Positions 9,802 to 18,446 of a DNA stretch of 64,000 nt are shown here, piece by piece (position 1 is the first letter of the stretch; each line of letters starts with the position of its first letter). The DNA comes from Alsobacter ponti. Lineage in GTDB: Bacteria > Pseudomonadota > Alphaproteobacteria > Rhizobiales > Beijerinckiaceae. The translations under genes and the position numbers were made by a program. Location: contig NZ_JANCLU010000001.1 of the NCBI RefSeq assembly GCF_024294805.1, forward strand, positions 62,001-126,000, given 5' to 3'. Below the pieces are notes generated by a model. That model was given only the letters and a program-made list of their open reading frames with translations. It made no database searches and was not told the origin of the DNA.

Positions 9802-10754
9802 GAGGCGGGGTTCCAGCAGGCGGCGCGGTGGCCCGCCTCGCCCGTCAAGGGCGGGAGGACCTTGCGGCAGGCCTCGACCGGCGCGGCGCAGCGCGGCGCG
9901 AAGGCGCATCCGTCGCCGCGCGCGCCGGGCGGCGGCACCATTCCGCGGATCGAGGGAAGCAGCGCACCGGGCGGGTTGCTGGCCGGCATGGTGTCGATCA
10001 AGGCCTGGGTGTAGCGGTGGCGCGGCCGGGCGAACAGCTCGGCGACGCTCGCCTCCTCCACGATACGGCCGGCGTACATCACGGCGGCGCGGTCGCACAC
10101 GTCGGAGACGACGCCGAGGTCGTGGGTGATCAGCAGGCAGGCCATGCCCATGTCGCGGCGAAGCCGGTCGATCAGCGCCAGGATCTGCGCCTGCACGGTC
10201 ACGTCGAGCGCGGTGGTCGGCTCGTCGGCGATCAGCACGCGCGGCTCGCAGGCGAGCGCGATGGCGATCATCACGCGCTGGCGCTGGCCGCCCGAGAGCT
10301 GGTGGGGATAGCGCTCCAGCTGCTCGCGCGGGGCGGGCAGGCCGACGAGCGCGATCAGCTCGGCGGCGCGCGCCAGGGCCGCGGAGCGCCCGAGGCCGCG
10401 ATGGATCTCCAGCACCTCGGCGATCTGGTCGCCCACCGTGAACACCGGGTTCAGCGAGGTCATCGGCTCCTGGAAGATCATGCCGACGCGGTCGCCGCGC
10501 AGCCGGCGCAGCCCCTCGGAGTCGAGCGCCCGCACGTCGGCGCCGTCGATGACGATACGGCCCGCCGCGATCTCGACCGGCGGGCTCGGCAGCAGCCGGA
10601 TCGTGGCGAGCGCCGTCAGCGACTTGCCGCAGCCGGACTCGCCGACGAGGCCCATCATCTCGCCGGCGGCGAGGTGAAAGCTGACGTCCTCGACGAGCGC
10701 CTTGCCGCCCACCGTCAAAGTGAGCCCTTCGACGCTCAGGACCGTGGAACTCAT
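9798..10754 (-). CDS. Peptide ABC transporter ATP-binding protein, DppD/OppD type
   Basis: This 318-residue partner of the DppF-like ATPase has Walker [10 protein letters not shown], signature [15 protein letters not shown], Walker [13 protein letters not shown] and a C-terminal peptide-transporter segment ([15 protein letters not shown]). The two ATPases form the cytoplasmic motor of a Dpp/Opp importer. The ATG at 10754 overlaps the anmK stop as ATGA. The motor genes sit with anmK, while the binding protein and permeases are transcribed divergently from the same 99-bp promoter region. This is an unusual split of one transporter across two operons. Confidence 0.9.
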
Positions 10755-11848
10755 GCGGCCTTCCACAATTCGCCGCCGCGCATCGGCTTCGGCGCGCCGG
10801 TGGTCGTGGGCAGGCTCAGGGGCAGCCCCGCCAGCGAGCGCACCGCGAGATAGCCGAAGCACTGCGCCTCGATGAAGTCGCCGTTCCAGCCCACCGCTTC
10901 GACCGGGTCGACCGGGACGCCGAGCCGCTCGGCGAGGAGGCGCATGAAGGTCGCGTTGAGACGCCCGCCGCCGGTCACCAGCCAGCGCAGCGGGGCGCGC
11001 GGAACGTGGCGCAGCGCGTCGGCGGCGGAGGCCACGGTGAAGGCGGCGAGCGTGGCGGCCCCCTCCGCGTCGCCGAGCGACTGCACGGCCTCGGCCCAGG
11101 CGTGGAAATCGTTGCGGTCGAGCGACTTGGGGGCGGGCCGGTCGAAATAGGGGTGGCGCATCAGCCGCGCCACCATCGCCGCGTCGGGCGCGCCGGAGGC
11201 CGCCAGCCGGCCGCCTTCGTCGAACGGCTTGCCCAGCCGCTTCAGCACGAAGTCGTCGAGCAGGGCGGAGGCGGGGCCGGTGTCGAAGGCGATCACCGTG
11301 TCGCCGTCGATATAGGTGACGTTGCCGACGCCGCCGAGGTTCAGGACCATCACGGGCTGGGGCAGGGTCGCGGCCAGCGCCCGGTGGTAGAGCGGGGCGA
11401 ACGGCGCGCCTTCGCCGCCCGCCGCCACGTCGGCGTGGCGAAAGCGGTTGACGACGTCGAGGCCGATCCGCCTCGCCATTCTCGGCCCGTCGCCGAGCTG
11501 GCGCGTGAAGCGCTTCTCGGGCCGGTGCCAGACGGTCTGGCCGTGCAGGCCGACGACATCCACCCGCGCCTTGTCGATGGCGAAGTCGCGCAGGAAGGCG
11601 AGCACCGCGTCGGCGTGAGCATCGCTGACCCTCGCCTCGAGCCCGGCCAGCGGGTCGGTCTCGGCGATGGCGGGGTCGCGCAGCAGGTCGAGCAGTTCGG
11701 CGCGCAGCTCCGGCGCGTAGGGATAGGTGCGCCCCGGGCCGGGCCGCACGGCCAGATCACCGTCGGTCTCCACGAGTGAGACGTCGATGCCGTCCATGGA
11801 CGTGCCGGAAATGGCGCCGACGGCGGTCTTGAGGGGGACTTGCGGCAC
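10751..11848 (-). CDS. anmK: Anhydro-N-acetylmuramic acid kinase AnmK
   Basis: This 365-residue sugar kinase of the ASKHA fold converts 1,6-anhydro-MurNAc plus ATP to MurNAc-6-phosphate, the entry step for recycled cell-wall muramic acid. The family signature AISGTSMDGIDVSLVE is at the N-terminus. VVGLHGQTVWHRP, NLGGVGNVTYI and AFDTGPASALLDDF follow, and RWLVTGGGRLN lies near the C-terminus. The start is a GTG at 11848, with GGAGG upstream; length matches the family. It heads the operon anmK-dppD-dppF-serine hydrolase. The MurQ needed for the next step is encoded at 17479-18390. Confidence 0.95.
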   Translation of the reverse strand: MPQVPLKTAVGAISGTSMDGIDVSLVETDGDLAVRPGPGRTYPYAPELRAELLDLLRDPAIAETDPLAGLEARVSDAHADAVLAFLRDFAIDKARVDVVGLHGQTVWHRPEKRFTRQLGDGPRMARRIGLDVVNRFRHADVAAGGEGAPFAPLYHRALAATLPQPVMVLNLGGVGNVTYIDGDTVIAFDTGPASALLDDFVLKRLGKPFDEGGRLAASGAPDAAMVARLMRHPYFDRPAPKSLDRNDFHAWAEAVQSLGDAEGAATLAAFTVASAADALRHVPRAPLRWLVTGGGRLNATFMRLLAERLGVPVDPVEAVGWNGDFIEAQCFGYLAVRSLAGLPLSLPTTTGAPKPMRGGELWKAA

Positions 11849-11877
11849 GGTCGGCCTCCGGGTTTGCAGCTTGCAAT

Positions 11878-11897
11878 TGGTATTATACTGGCATACC
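11878..11897. promoter_or_regulatory. TGGTAT-type operator, site 1 (anmK / binding-protein divergent promoter)
   Basis: TGGTATTATACTGGCATACC contains TGGTAT and TGGCAT as direct repeats 11 bp apart, and also an inverted GGTAT/ATACC pair. It lies 30 bp upstream of anmK and 51 bp upstream of the binding-protein gene. Related motifs occur at 18405-18422 and 20641-20657. The GntR regulator at 16731-17495 is the obvious candidate to bind it (inference). Confidence 0.6.
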
Positions 11898-11947
11898 GTC
11901 CGGCAACACGAAACTACGGCGGTTTCGCCGCGCTCGGAGGGGTTGTG

Positions 11948-13453
11948 ATGGCTCGTGTCTCGCTTCGTTCGACTCTGCTGGCCGGGGCCTTCGCCCTTTG
12001 CGTTGCGCCCGCCTCGGCGCAGGTGCTCGAGGCGGCGATCGACCAGTCGCCCGCGGGCCTCGACCCGCATATCATCACCGCCTTCGCCTCGTTCATGGTC
12101 GTCAACGGCACGATCTACGAGGGCCTGACCGCCATCGACAAGGACCTGCGCGTGCAGCCCGGCATCGCCGAGAGCTGGACCGTGGCCCCGGACGGCAAGA
12201 CCTACACCTTCAAGCTGCGCTCGGGCGCCACCTTCCACAACGGCGCGCCGGTTGAGGCAGCCGACGTCGTCTCCTCGCTGAAGCGCGTGCTGTCGAAGGA
12301 CATCGCCTCGCCGCTGGCGAGCCGGCTGGCCGCCGTCGACACCATCAACGCGCCCGACGCCTCCACCGTGGAACTGAAGCTGAAGGAGCCGGCCGCGCCG
12401 CTGCTCACCTCGCTCGCGACGCTGGCGATCGTGCCGCGCGGGTTCGAGGCCGACAAGGACTCGCTGCAGAAGCAGCCGGTCGGCACCGGGCCGTTCAAGT
12501 TCAAGGACTGGCAGCCCAACGGCTTCATCCAGCTCGCCCGCCACGAGGGCTACTGGAAGAAGGGCGCGCCCAAGCTGGAGGGCGTGAAGTTCAACATCGT
12601 GCCCGAGTCCGCCACGCGCCAGGTCGGCGTGTCGAGCGGCCAGTACGCCATGCTGCCCAACATCGACGCGGCGACGGCGCTGCAGCTCAAGGGCAAGCCC
12701 AACGTCAAGCTCGCCGAGACGCTGGAGCTCGCCTACTCGCTGGTGGGCATGAACGTCTCCCGGCCGCCCTTCGACAACGCCAAGGTGCGCGAGGCGCTGA
12801 ACACCGCGATCAACCGCGACGAGATCGTCGCCGCCGCGCTGTTCGGCGCGGGCGTGCCCGGCGGTCCGCTGTCGCCGGCGCTCAAGGACTGGGCCGTCGA
12901 TGTCAAGGAGTTCCCCTGCTACAAGTCCGACCCGGCCAAGGCGCAGGAGCTGCTCAAGGCCGCGGGCGTGCAGACGCCCGTCGCGGTGACGATGATCGTG
13001 CTGCCCAGGCAGGACATCAAGGACATCGCCCAGGTGGTGCAGCAGCAGCTCAACAAGGCCGGCTTCAAGGTCGAGCTGAAGACGCCGGAGCTGGGGCAGT
13101 TCATCCAGGATTGGCGCAACAGCAATTTCGACCTGTTCGCCTCCACCAACGCCGGCAGCCCGGACCCGGACGACTATTTCTACCGCACCTTCCGCACGGG
13201 CGGTTCGACCAACGTGTTCAAGTACTCGAACCCGGAGGTCGACACGCTGCTCGACAGGGCGCGCGCCACCACCGACACCGCGGCGCGCAAGGCCGACTAC
13301 GCCAAGGTGCAGAAGACGCTCGCCTGCGAAGGGCCGATCGCCCACCTCACCTACGGCCAGCTCTTCACGGCGCTGCGCTCCAACGTGCAGGGCTTCGAGA
13401 TCATCGCCAACCGCTCGCTGTCCTCGCTGGCGGACGTCTCCGTCCTGAAGTGA
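11948..13453 (+). CDS. Periplasmic peptide-type substrate-binding protein (SBP family 5, DppA/OppA-like)
   Basis: This 501-residue solute-binding protein has a signal peptide, MARVSLRSTLLAGAFALCVAPASA, with cleavage near residue 25. Family-5 features are LDPHIITAFAS, YEGLTAIDKDLRVQPGIAESW, PVGTGPFKFKDW and NVSRPPFDNAKVREALNTAI. It should capture the substrate in the periplasm for the permeases immediately downstream. The neighbours suggest a muropeptide or amino-sugar peptide ligand, but sequence alone cannot separate that from ordinary di- or oligopeptides. The start ATG at 11948 follows GGAGGGG. A strong hairpin separates it from the permease genes, which would favour excess binding protein. 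Confidence 0.9.
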   Translation: MARVSLRSTLLAGAFALCVAPASAQVLEAAIDQSPAGLDPHIITAFASFMVVNGTIYEGLTAIDKDLRVQPGIAESWTVAPDGKTYTFKLRSGATFHNGAPVEAADVVSSLKRVLSKDIASPLASRLAAVDTINAPDASTVELKLKEPAAPLLTSLATLAIVPRGFEADKDSLQKQPVGTGPFKFKDWQPNGFIQLARHEGYWKKGAPKLEGVKFNIVPESATRQVGVSSGQYAMLPNIDAATALQLKGKPNVKLAETLELAYSLVGMNVSRPPFDNAKVREALNTAINRDEIVAAALFGAGVPGGPLSPALKDWAVDVKEFPCYKSDPAKAQELLKAAGVQTPVAVTMIVLPRQDIKDIAQVVQQQLNKAGFKVELKTPELGQFIQDWRNSNFDLFASTNAGSPDPDDYFYRTFRTGGSTNVFKYSNPEVDTLLDRARATTDTAARKADYAKVQKTLACEGPIAHLTYGQLFTALRSNVQGFEIIANRSLSSLADVSVLK

Positions 13454-13474
13454 GCGCGAGCGCGTCGAACGGCG

Positions 13475-13495
13475 GGGCGCGCGGCTCGCGCGCCC
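13475..13495 (+). promoter_or_regulatory. Intercistronic hairpin between binding protein and permease genes
   Basis: GGGCGCGCG (13475-13483) pairs perfectly with CGCGCGCCC (13487-13495) across a 3-nt loop. It starts 22 bp after the binding-protein stop and ends 13 bp before the permease ATG. Such structures usually protect the upstream mRNA or attenuate the downstream genes. Confidence 0.5.
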
Positions 13496-13508
13496 TTCGG
13501 GCCCCGAC

Positions 13509-14459
13509 ATGATCGGCCGCCTGCTCCTCAACCGGCTCGCCGACCTCGCCCTCGTGCTGTTCAGCGTGTCGGTGATCGTGTTCTTCATGATCCGCTTCAT
13601 CCCCGGCGACGCGGTGGCGATCATGCTGGGCGCGAACACCGAGGTGACGCCGGAGCGCATCGCCGAGATGCGGGCGCGGCTGGGGCTCGACCTGCCGATC
13701 GTGCAGCAATACGCGCAATGGGCCGGCAAGGCGCTGCGCGGCGACTTCGGCACCTCGCTGTGGACCGGCCGCCCGGTGCTCGACGAGATCGCCGTCCATG
13801 TCTGGCCGACCGTGCAGCTCACCGTGCTGTCGCTGGTCATCGGCGCGGTGCTGGCGGTGCCGGCCGGCGTGCTGATGGCGCGGCTGCGCGGCCAGGCCGC
13901 CGACGCGGCGATGCGCGTCGTCACCGTCGCCGGGCTGACGATCCCGTCCTTCTGGCTCGGCATCGTGATGATCCTCGTCGTGGCCACCGTCGCGCCGGGC
14001 CTGCAGGCGCTCGGCTACGTGCCGTTCTCGCAGGACCCGCTCGGCAATATCGGGCGGCTGCTCCTGCCGGCGCTGGCGCTCGGCCTGCCCATTCTCGCCA
14101 ATCTCTCGCGGCTGGTGCGCTCCGCCATGCTGGACGCGCTGTCGCAGGACTATATCCGCACCGCCCGCGCCAAGGGCGTCAGCGAGCGCAAGGTGCTGTA
14201 CAAGCACGCGCTGCGCAACGCGCTGATCCCGTTCGTGACCAGCGTCGGCATCATGACCGGCTACCTGCTGGGCGGCGCCATCGTGGTGGAGCAGGTCTTC
14301 GCCATTCCCGGCCTCGGCCGCCTCATCCTCGGCGCGATTGCCGAGCGCAACTACCCGCTGCTGCAGGCGACCATCCTGGTCGTGACCAGCGGCTTCGTCT
14401 TCGTCAACTTCGCGGTCGATCTGCTCTATCTGGCGATCGACCCGCGCGTGCGGGCCTGA
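13509..14459 (+). CDS. Peptide ABC transporter permease, DppB type
   Basis: This 316-residue inner-membrane permease has six predicted transmembrane segments. The first is LADLALVLFSVSVIVFFMI. The family GDFGTSLWTGRPV loop follows it, and the EAA coupling helix is YIRTARAKGVSERKVLYKHAL, near residues 215-235. It pairs with the DppC-like permease encoded 2 bp downstream to form the translocation channel, energised by the ATPases at 8845-10754. It is the second gene of the operon that starts with the binding protein. Confidence 0.9.
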   Translation: MIGRLLLNRLADLALVLFSVSVIVFFMIRFIPGDAVAIMLGANTEVTPERIAEMRARLGLDLPIVQQYAQWAGKALRGDFGTSLWTGRPVLDEIAVHVWPTVQLTVLSLVIGAVLAVPAGVLMARLRGQAADAAMRVVTVAGLTIPSFWLGIVMILVVATVAPGLQALGYVPFSQDPLGNIGRLLLPALALGLPILANLSRLVRSAMLDALSQDYIRTARAKGVSERKVLYKHALRNALIPFVTSVGIMTGYLLGGAIVVEQVFAIPGLGRLILGAIAERNYPLLQATILVVTSGFVFVNFAVDLLYLAIDPRVRA

Positions 14460-14461
14460 GC

Positions 14462-15286
14462 ATGGAGGCGCTGCGTCGCAACAAGCTGCTGGCTTTCGCC
14501 GTCGTGTTCATCGCCGCGCAGGTGCTGGTGGCCGTCTTCGCCGACTGGATCGCCCCGTACGACCCGGTGGCGCAGGACGTGATCGCGCGCATGAAGGGGC
14601 CCAGCGTGGCGCACTGGCTGGGCACCGATCAGTTCGGCCGCGACATTCTCTCGCGCGTCATTCACGGCTGGCGGTCATCGCTCGCCGTGTCGGTGTCCTC
14701 GGTCGGCGCGGCGCTCGTGGTCGGCGGCGCGCTGGGGCTCGTCGCGGCCTATTACCGGGGCTGGACGGACCGCATCGTCATGCGCGCCATGGACGTGTTC
14801 TTCGCGTTCCCCGTCATGCTGCTCGCCATCGGCGTAGTCGCGGTGCTGGGGCCGCGCAGCTTCACGGCGGCGGTGGCCATCGCCATCGTCTACACGCCGA
14901 TCTTCGCGCGCTTGCTGCGCGGGCCGGCGCTGGTGGTGTGCGAGAGCGACTACGTGACCGGCGCGCGCGCCGTCGGGGCATCGGACGCGCGCATCATCCT
15001 CATGCACGTACTGCCCAACCTCGCCAGCGTCGTGCTGGTGCAGACGAGCCTGCTGCTCTCCGCCGCCATCCTGGTGGAGGCGTCGCTTTCCTTCCTCGGT
15101 CTCGGCGTCCAGCCCCCGACGCCGTCGCTGGGCTTGATGCTGTCTGAAGGTCGCAACTTCCTGATGCTGTCGCCGTGGAGCGCCATCTTCTCCGGCCTCG
15201 CCATCCTGCTGCTGTCCTTCGGCCTCAACCTGCTCGGCGACGCCCTGCGCGACACGCTGGACCCGCGCCTTCGAGGCCGGGCGTGA
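14462..15286 (+). CDS. Peptide ABC transporter permease, DppC type
   Basis: This 274-residue permease has the short N-terminal leader and first helix of the DppC/OppC class (NKLLAFAVVFIAAQVLVAVFA), then HWLGTDQFGRDILSRVIHGWR, a hallmark of the class. The EAA motif lies in YVTGARAVGASDARIILMHVL. The ATG at 14462 follows the DppB-like stop by 2 bp, and its own stop overlaps the next GTG (GTGA at 15283-15286). It completes an ABC importer whose five parts are in two divergent operons. Confidence 0.9.
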   Translation: MEALRRNKLLAFAVVFIAAQVLVAVFADWIAPYDPVAQDVIARMKGPSVAHWLGTDQFGRDILSRVIHGWRSSLAVSVSSVGAALVVGGALGLVAAYYRGWTDRIVMRAMDVFFAFPVMLLAIGVVAVLGPRSFTAAVAIAIVYTPIFARLLRGPALVVCESDYVTGARAVGASDARIILMHVLPNLASVVLVQTSLLLSAAILVEASLSFLGLGVQPPTPSLGLMLSEGRNFLMLSPWSAIFSGLAILLLSFGLNLLGDALRDTLDPRLRGRA

Positions 15287-15720
15287 TCGTTCGGTCGGCG
15301 ACGGACGCCGACGTGCCGGCGCTGGCGCGGGTGGCGACTTCCTCCTACGCGAGCGGCTTCCGCGACATCCTCGAGCCCGAGACGCTGGCCAGCCGGGACG
15401 AGGCCTTCTTCGCCCAGCGCTTCGCCGGCGAACTCGCGTCCCTGCGCGTGGCGGAGGAGGGCGGCCGGACCATCGGTTTCTCGAAGGTCACCGACACGCA
15501 TCTCGACATGCTGTTCGTCGACCCCGCCGCGCAGGGAACCGGCGGCGGCGGCGCGCTGCTCGCCGAGGCGGAGGCGCGCGGCGTGCGGACGCTCGAATGC
15601 TTCCGCGACAATGCCGCCGCGCGGCGCTTCTACGAGCGCCACGGATGGCGGCTGGCGCGCGCCTACGAGCGCGACTTCCTCGGCAAGTCGCGGGCCTTCG
15701 TCTTCTACGAGAAGCCCTGA
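15283..15720 (+). CDS. GNAT-family N-acetyltransferase in the peptide-transporter operon
   Basis: This 145-residue GNAT has IGFSKVTDTHLDMLFVDPAAQGTGGGGALL, where the acetyl-CoA-binding loop is QGTGGGGAL. ECFRDNAAARRFYERHGW near the C-terminus is the typical fourth motif. The start is a GTG that overlaps the permease stop, so it is translationally coupled to the transporter. It might acetylate an imported amino sugar or peptide (for example glucosamine to GlcNAc), but the acceptor cannot be read from the sequence. It is the last gene of the plus-strand operon and converges with the SIS deaminase gene. Confidence 0.8.
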   Translation: MIVRSATDADVPALARVATSSYASGFRDILEPETLASRDEAFFAQRFAGELASLRVAEEGGRTIGFSKVTDTHLDMLFVDPAAQGTGGGGALLAEAEARGVRTLECFRDNAAARRFYERHGWRLARAYERDFLGKSRAFVFYEKP

Positions 15721-15723
15721 GGC

Positions 15724-16734
15724 CTACAGCGTCTCCGTCACCTTCTTGAGGAAGGGCGGGCTGTCAGGGTCGAGCCCCATGGCGCGCGCCGCGCGCTCGA
15801 TGGCGAGATAGGCCGGCACGAGCATGGCGACCGGGTCGCACGCCGGGTGATCGTCGCCGATCCACGGCAGCGCCGAGCGCTCGCCGCCGGCCAGGAACAC
15901 GCTCTCCCCCGCCGCGCGCAAATCGTCGACGAGGCCATCGACCGTCTCCGCCGTGGCGTCGTGCTGGCGCAGGGCGAGCACCGGCGTGTCGCGGTCGATC
16001 GCCGCGCGCGGGCCGTGGCGCAGCTCCGCCGCGCTGTAGCCGAGGGCGGGCAATCGCAACGTCTCGCTGAGCTTCAGCGCGATCTCGCGCGCCGGCCCGA
16101 AGCCGTAGCCGCGCGCGGCGACGAACGCCGCCCTGGCCTGCGGCAGCGCCTCGCGCCAGCCCTGCCAGTCGAGCGCCAGCGCGGCGCGCAGGCGTTCCGG
16201 AGAGCGGACGAGGGCGCCCGAAAGCTCCGCGTCGCCGGCGATCTCCGCCACGAGGCGCGCGCCGGCGAGCATGGAGCTGACGACCGACTTGGTGGCGGCC
16301 ACCGCCAGTTCCGGCCCCGCGTGCAGCGGCACAACGAGTTGCGCCGCCTCGGCCACGGGCGAGGCGGTGACGTTGACGAGAGCGAGCGTCAGCGCGCCGG
16401 ACTCGCGCGCCGCCTCGGTCGCGGCGACGAGGTCGGGGCTGCGGCCGGATTGCGAGATCACGACGAAAAGCGCGCCGCGCATGGCGGAGCTCTTGCGGTA
16501 GTTGGTCACCACCGACGGCGCGGTGTGCGACACGACGATGCCGAGCCGTGTCTCGATCAGATAGCGCAGATAGACGCCGGCGTGGCCGGAGCTGCCGCGC
16601 CCGCAGATCACCGCGAAGGGCGCGGGGTGGCGCGCCAGCGCGGCGGCCGCCGCCGCGAAGGGCCCGGCGTCGGCGAGCAGCCGCTCGGCGGCGTCGGGGA
16701 TCTCGAACGTCTCGCGGGCCATCGCGGTCGTCAT
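15724..16734 (-). CDS. SIS-domain sugar isomerase/deaminase, probable glucosamine-6-phosphate deaminase (NagB-II / AgaS type)
   Basis: This 336-residue protein has two SIS domains like the C-terminal half of GlmS, but no glutaminase domain. Phosphosugar-binding motifs are CGRGSSGHAG (about 44-53), VISQSGRSPD (about 92-101) and GPELAVAATKS (about 138-148). The NagB-II class converts GlcN-6-P to fructose-6-P and ammonia. Here it would complete the route from MurNAc-6-P and GlcNAc-6-P, since a classical NagB is not in the locus. An AgaS-type galactosamine-6-P deaminase is the alternative. The ATG overlaps the gntR stop (ATGA), so it is co-expressed with its likely regulator. Confidence 0.8.
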   Translation of the reverse strand: MTTAMARETFEIPDAAERLLADAGPFAAAAAALARHPAPFAVICGRGSSGHAGVYLRYLIETRLGIVVSHTAPSVVTNYRKSSAMRGALFVVISQSGRSPDLVAATEAARESGALTLALVNVTASPVAEAAQLVVPLHAGPELAVAATKSVVSSMLAGARLVAEIAGDAELSGALVRSPERLRAALALDWQGWREALPQARAAFVAARGYGFGPAREIALKLSETLRLPALGYSAAELRHGPRAAIDRDTPVLALRQHDATAETVDGLVDDLRAAGESVFLAGGERSALPWIGDDHPACDPVAMLVPAYLAIERAARAMGLDPDSPPFLKKVTETL

Positions 16735-17495
16735 CGCTGGGGCTCCTCGGCGGGGCGCAGGCCGGGGTCGCGGACCTCGGTCACGAAGTCGTAGCGGTCG
16801 CCGCGATAGGCCGAGCGGGTGAACTCGACCGGCGTGCCGCTGGCCAGATAGCTCCGCCGCTCGATGCGCAGGATCGCCGCGCCCACGGGGATGTTGAGCA
16901 AACTCGCCTCGGCCGCCGTGGCGAGCGAGGATTGCAGCCGCTGCAGCCCGCGCACCGGCCGGTTGCCGAGCCGCGTCAGCGCCGCGTAGAGCGACTCGCC
17001 GATCTCCTCCGGGCGCGGCAGCAGCGCGGCGGGCACGACCGCCCGCTCGATGGCGAGCGGCTCGTCGTCGGCGGTGCGCACGCGGGTCATCCGCATCACC
17101 TTCTCGTCTGGCGAGATGGCGAGCGTCATCGCCTCCTCGGGCGTCGGCGATGCCACCACCTTCTCGATCCAGACCGAGCCGGGGCGGCTGCCCCGGTTCG
17201 CCATGTCGGCCGAAAAGCCGGCGAGCAGCGAGGCCGGCTGTTCGATGCGCGTCGCCACGTAGGTGCCGGAGCCGGGGCGGCGGGACAGCATGCCCTCGCG
17301 CAGCAGCGCGTCGATGGCCTTGCGCACCGTGACGCGCGAGATCTGCGTCATGGCGCTCAGCTCGCGCTCGGAGGGCAGGGCTTCGCCCACCCGCACCGCG
17401 CCCTCGTTGATGAGCGTCCGCAGTCCCTCCGCGAGCTGGATGTAGAGCGGCGTGGGGCTGCGGCTGTCGAGCGCGATCCTACCGGGATTGAGCAT
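16731..17495 (-). CDS. GntR/HutC-family regulator with UTRA sensor domain (NagR-like)
   Basis: This 254-residue regulator has an N-terminal winged helix (about 15-82: PLYIQLAEGLRTLI, LPSERELSAM, ISRVTVRKAIDALL, GSGTYVA) and a C-terminal UTRA effector domain (about 100-245). HutC/NagR-type members sense phosphorylated amino sugars such as GlcNAc-6-P and bind TGGT-type operators. It overlaps the murQ 3' end by 17 bp and is coupled to the SIS deaminase gene. TGGTAT motifs at three promoters of this locus make local control of the salvage pathway likely. Ligand and sites are inferred. Confidence 0.9.
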   Translation of the reverse strand: MLNPGRIALDSRSPTPLYIQLAEGLRTLINEGAVRVGEALPSERELSAMTQISRVTVRKAIDALLREGMLSRRPGSGTYVATRIEQPASLLAGFSADMANRGSRPGSVWIEKVVASPTPEEAMTLAISPDEKVMRMTRVRTADDEPLAIERAVVPAALLPRPEEIGESLYAALTRLGNRPVRGLQRLQSSLATAAEASLLNIPVGAAILRIERRSYLASGTPVEFTRSAYRGDRYDFVTEVRDPGLRPAEEPQR

Positions 17496-18390
17496 TGGCG
17501 GCCCTGTCGAGATCGGCGAGCGCGGCGCGCAGGCTGCCGTCGTGGCGGTCGAGCAGCGCCCCGGCTTCGTCCGGGGTCAGCCCGCTGACGATCAGGGAAG
17601 CCAGCTTGACGTCGAAGCCGCACAGGCGCAGCGCCTTGTCGGCTTCCGTCTCGGGGCAGCCGGTGAGCAGCGCGACCATGATCGCCGCGCGCCGGTGCAG
17701 CTTGGCGTTGGTCGCCTGCATGTGGACCATCATGCCGCGGTAGACGCGGCCGAGCCGGATCATGATCGCCGTCGAGAGCAGGTTGAGCACGATCTTCTGT
17801 GCGGTGCCCGCCTTCATGCGCGTGCTGCCCGCGACGACCTCGACGCCCGTCTCGATCAGCACCGCGTGACGGCCGGCGGCGAGCAGCGGCGAGCCGGCGT
17901 TGTTGGCGACGCCGATGCTCACCGCGCCGCGTTCGGTGGCGCGGCGTACGAAGGCGACGGTGTAGGGCGTGGTGCCGCTCGCGGCGAGGCCGATGACCAC
18001 GTCGTTGGGGCCGACGCCAATCTCGTCGACCTTGCGGATCGCGTCCTGGGCGTCGTCCTCGGCCCCTTCCGCGCTGCGGATCAGGGCGGAATTGCCGCCG
18101 GCCATGGCGAAGACGAGCTGGTCGTGCGGCCAGTCGAAGGTGGGCGGCAACTCCGCGCCGTCCTGCACCGCGACGCGGCCCGAGGTGCCCGCGCCCGCGT
18201 AGACCAGTCGGCCGCCGGCGCGCAGGCCGGCGGCGGCGTCGTCGGCGGCGCGGGCGATCGCCGCGAGGGCCGGGCGGACGGCGGCGACGGCCGAAAGCTG
18301 GGCCTCGTACATGGCCTCGACGGCGTCGAGCGTCGGCCATCCGTCCAGCTCGACATAGCGGGCGCTGATGTCTTCGGTGGCCATGCTCAT
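17479..18390 (-). CDS. murQ: N-acetylmuramic acid 6-phosphate etherase MurQ
   Basis: This 303-residue SIS-domain lyase cleaves the D-lactyl ether of MurNAc-6-P to give GlcNAc-6-P and D-lactate. Visible motifs are YAGAGTSGRVAVQDGAELPPTF, read as YAGAGTSGR plus DGAELPPTF, then MAGGNSAL, GLAASGTTPYT and the family block EVVAGSTRMKAGTAQK. Length fits the family. The first ATG (18390) follows AAGGA; a second ATG is two codons later. A double TGGTAT site lies just upstream. It acts directly after AnmK (10751-11848) and before NagA (20717-21898). Confidence 0.95.
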   Translation of the reverse strand: MSMATEDISARYVELDGWPTLDAVEAMYEAQLSAVAAVRPALAAIARAADDAAAGLRAGGRLVYAGAGTSGRVAVQDGAELPPTFDWPHDQLVFAMAGGNSALIRSAEGAEDDAQDAIRKVDEIGVGPNDVVIGLAASGTTPYTVAFVRRATERGAVSIGVANNAGSPLLAAGRHAVLIETGVEVVAGSTRMKAGTAQKIVLNLLSTAIMIRLGRVYRGMMVHMQATNAKLHRRAAIMVALLTGCPETEADKALRLCGFDVKLASLIVSGLTPDEAGALLDRHDGSLRAALADLDRAANAQSR

Positions 18391-18404
18391 TCGTCCTTCG
18401 AATA

Positions 18405-18422
18405 ATACCAGTTGAGATACCA
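18405..18422 (-). promoter_or_regulatory. TGGTAT-type operator, site 2 (upstream of murQ)
   Basis: On the minus strand TGGTATCTCAACTGGTAT contains two exact TGGTAT direct repeats 12 bp apart, in the 56-bp gap between nagK and murQ. It matches the motif at the other two promoters of the locus and would give murQ-gntR-deaminase its own regulated promoter. Confidence 0.6.
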
Positions 18423-18446
18423 GTCTAATGCCTGTGACCGGAAAAG

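Noticed and set aside
10751-13987. Very long minus-strand open frame across anmK and the binding-protein gene
   Set aside because: Only the anmK part (10751-11848) has a protein-family match; the rest is low-complexity His/Arg/Asp-rich translation opposite the binding protein, typical of GC-rich antisense frames.
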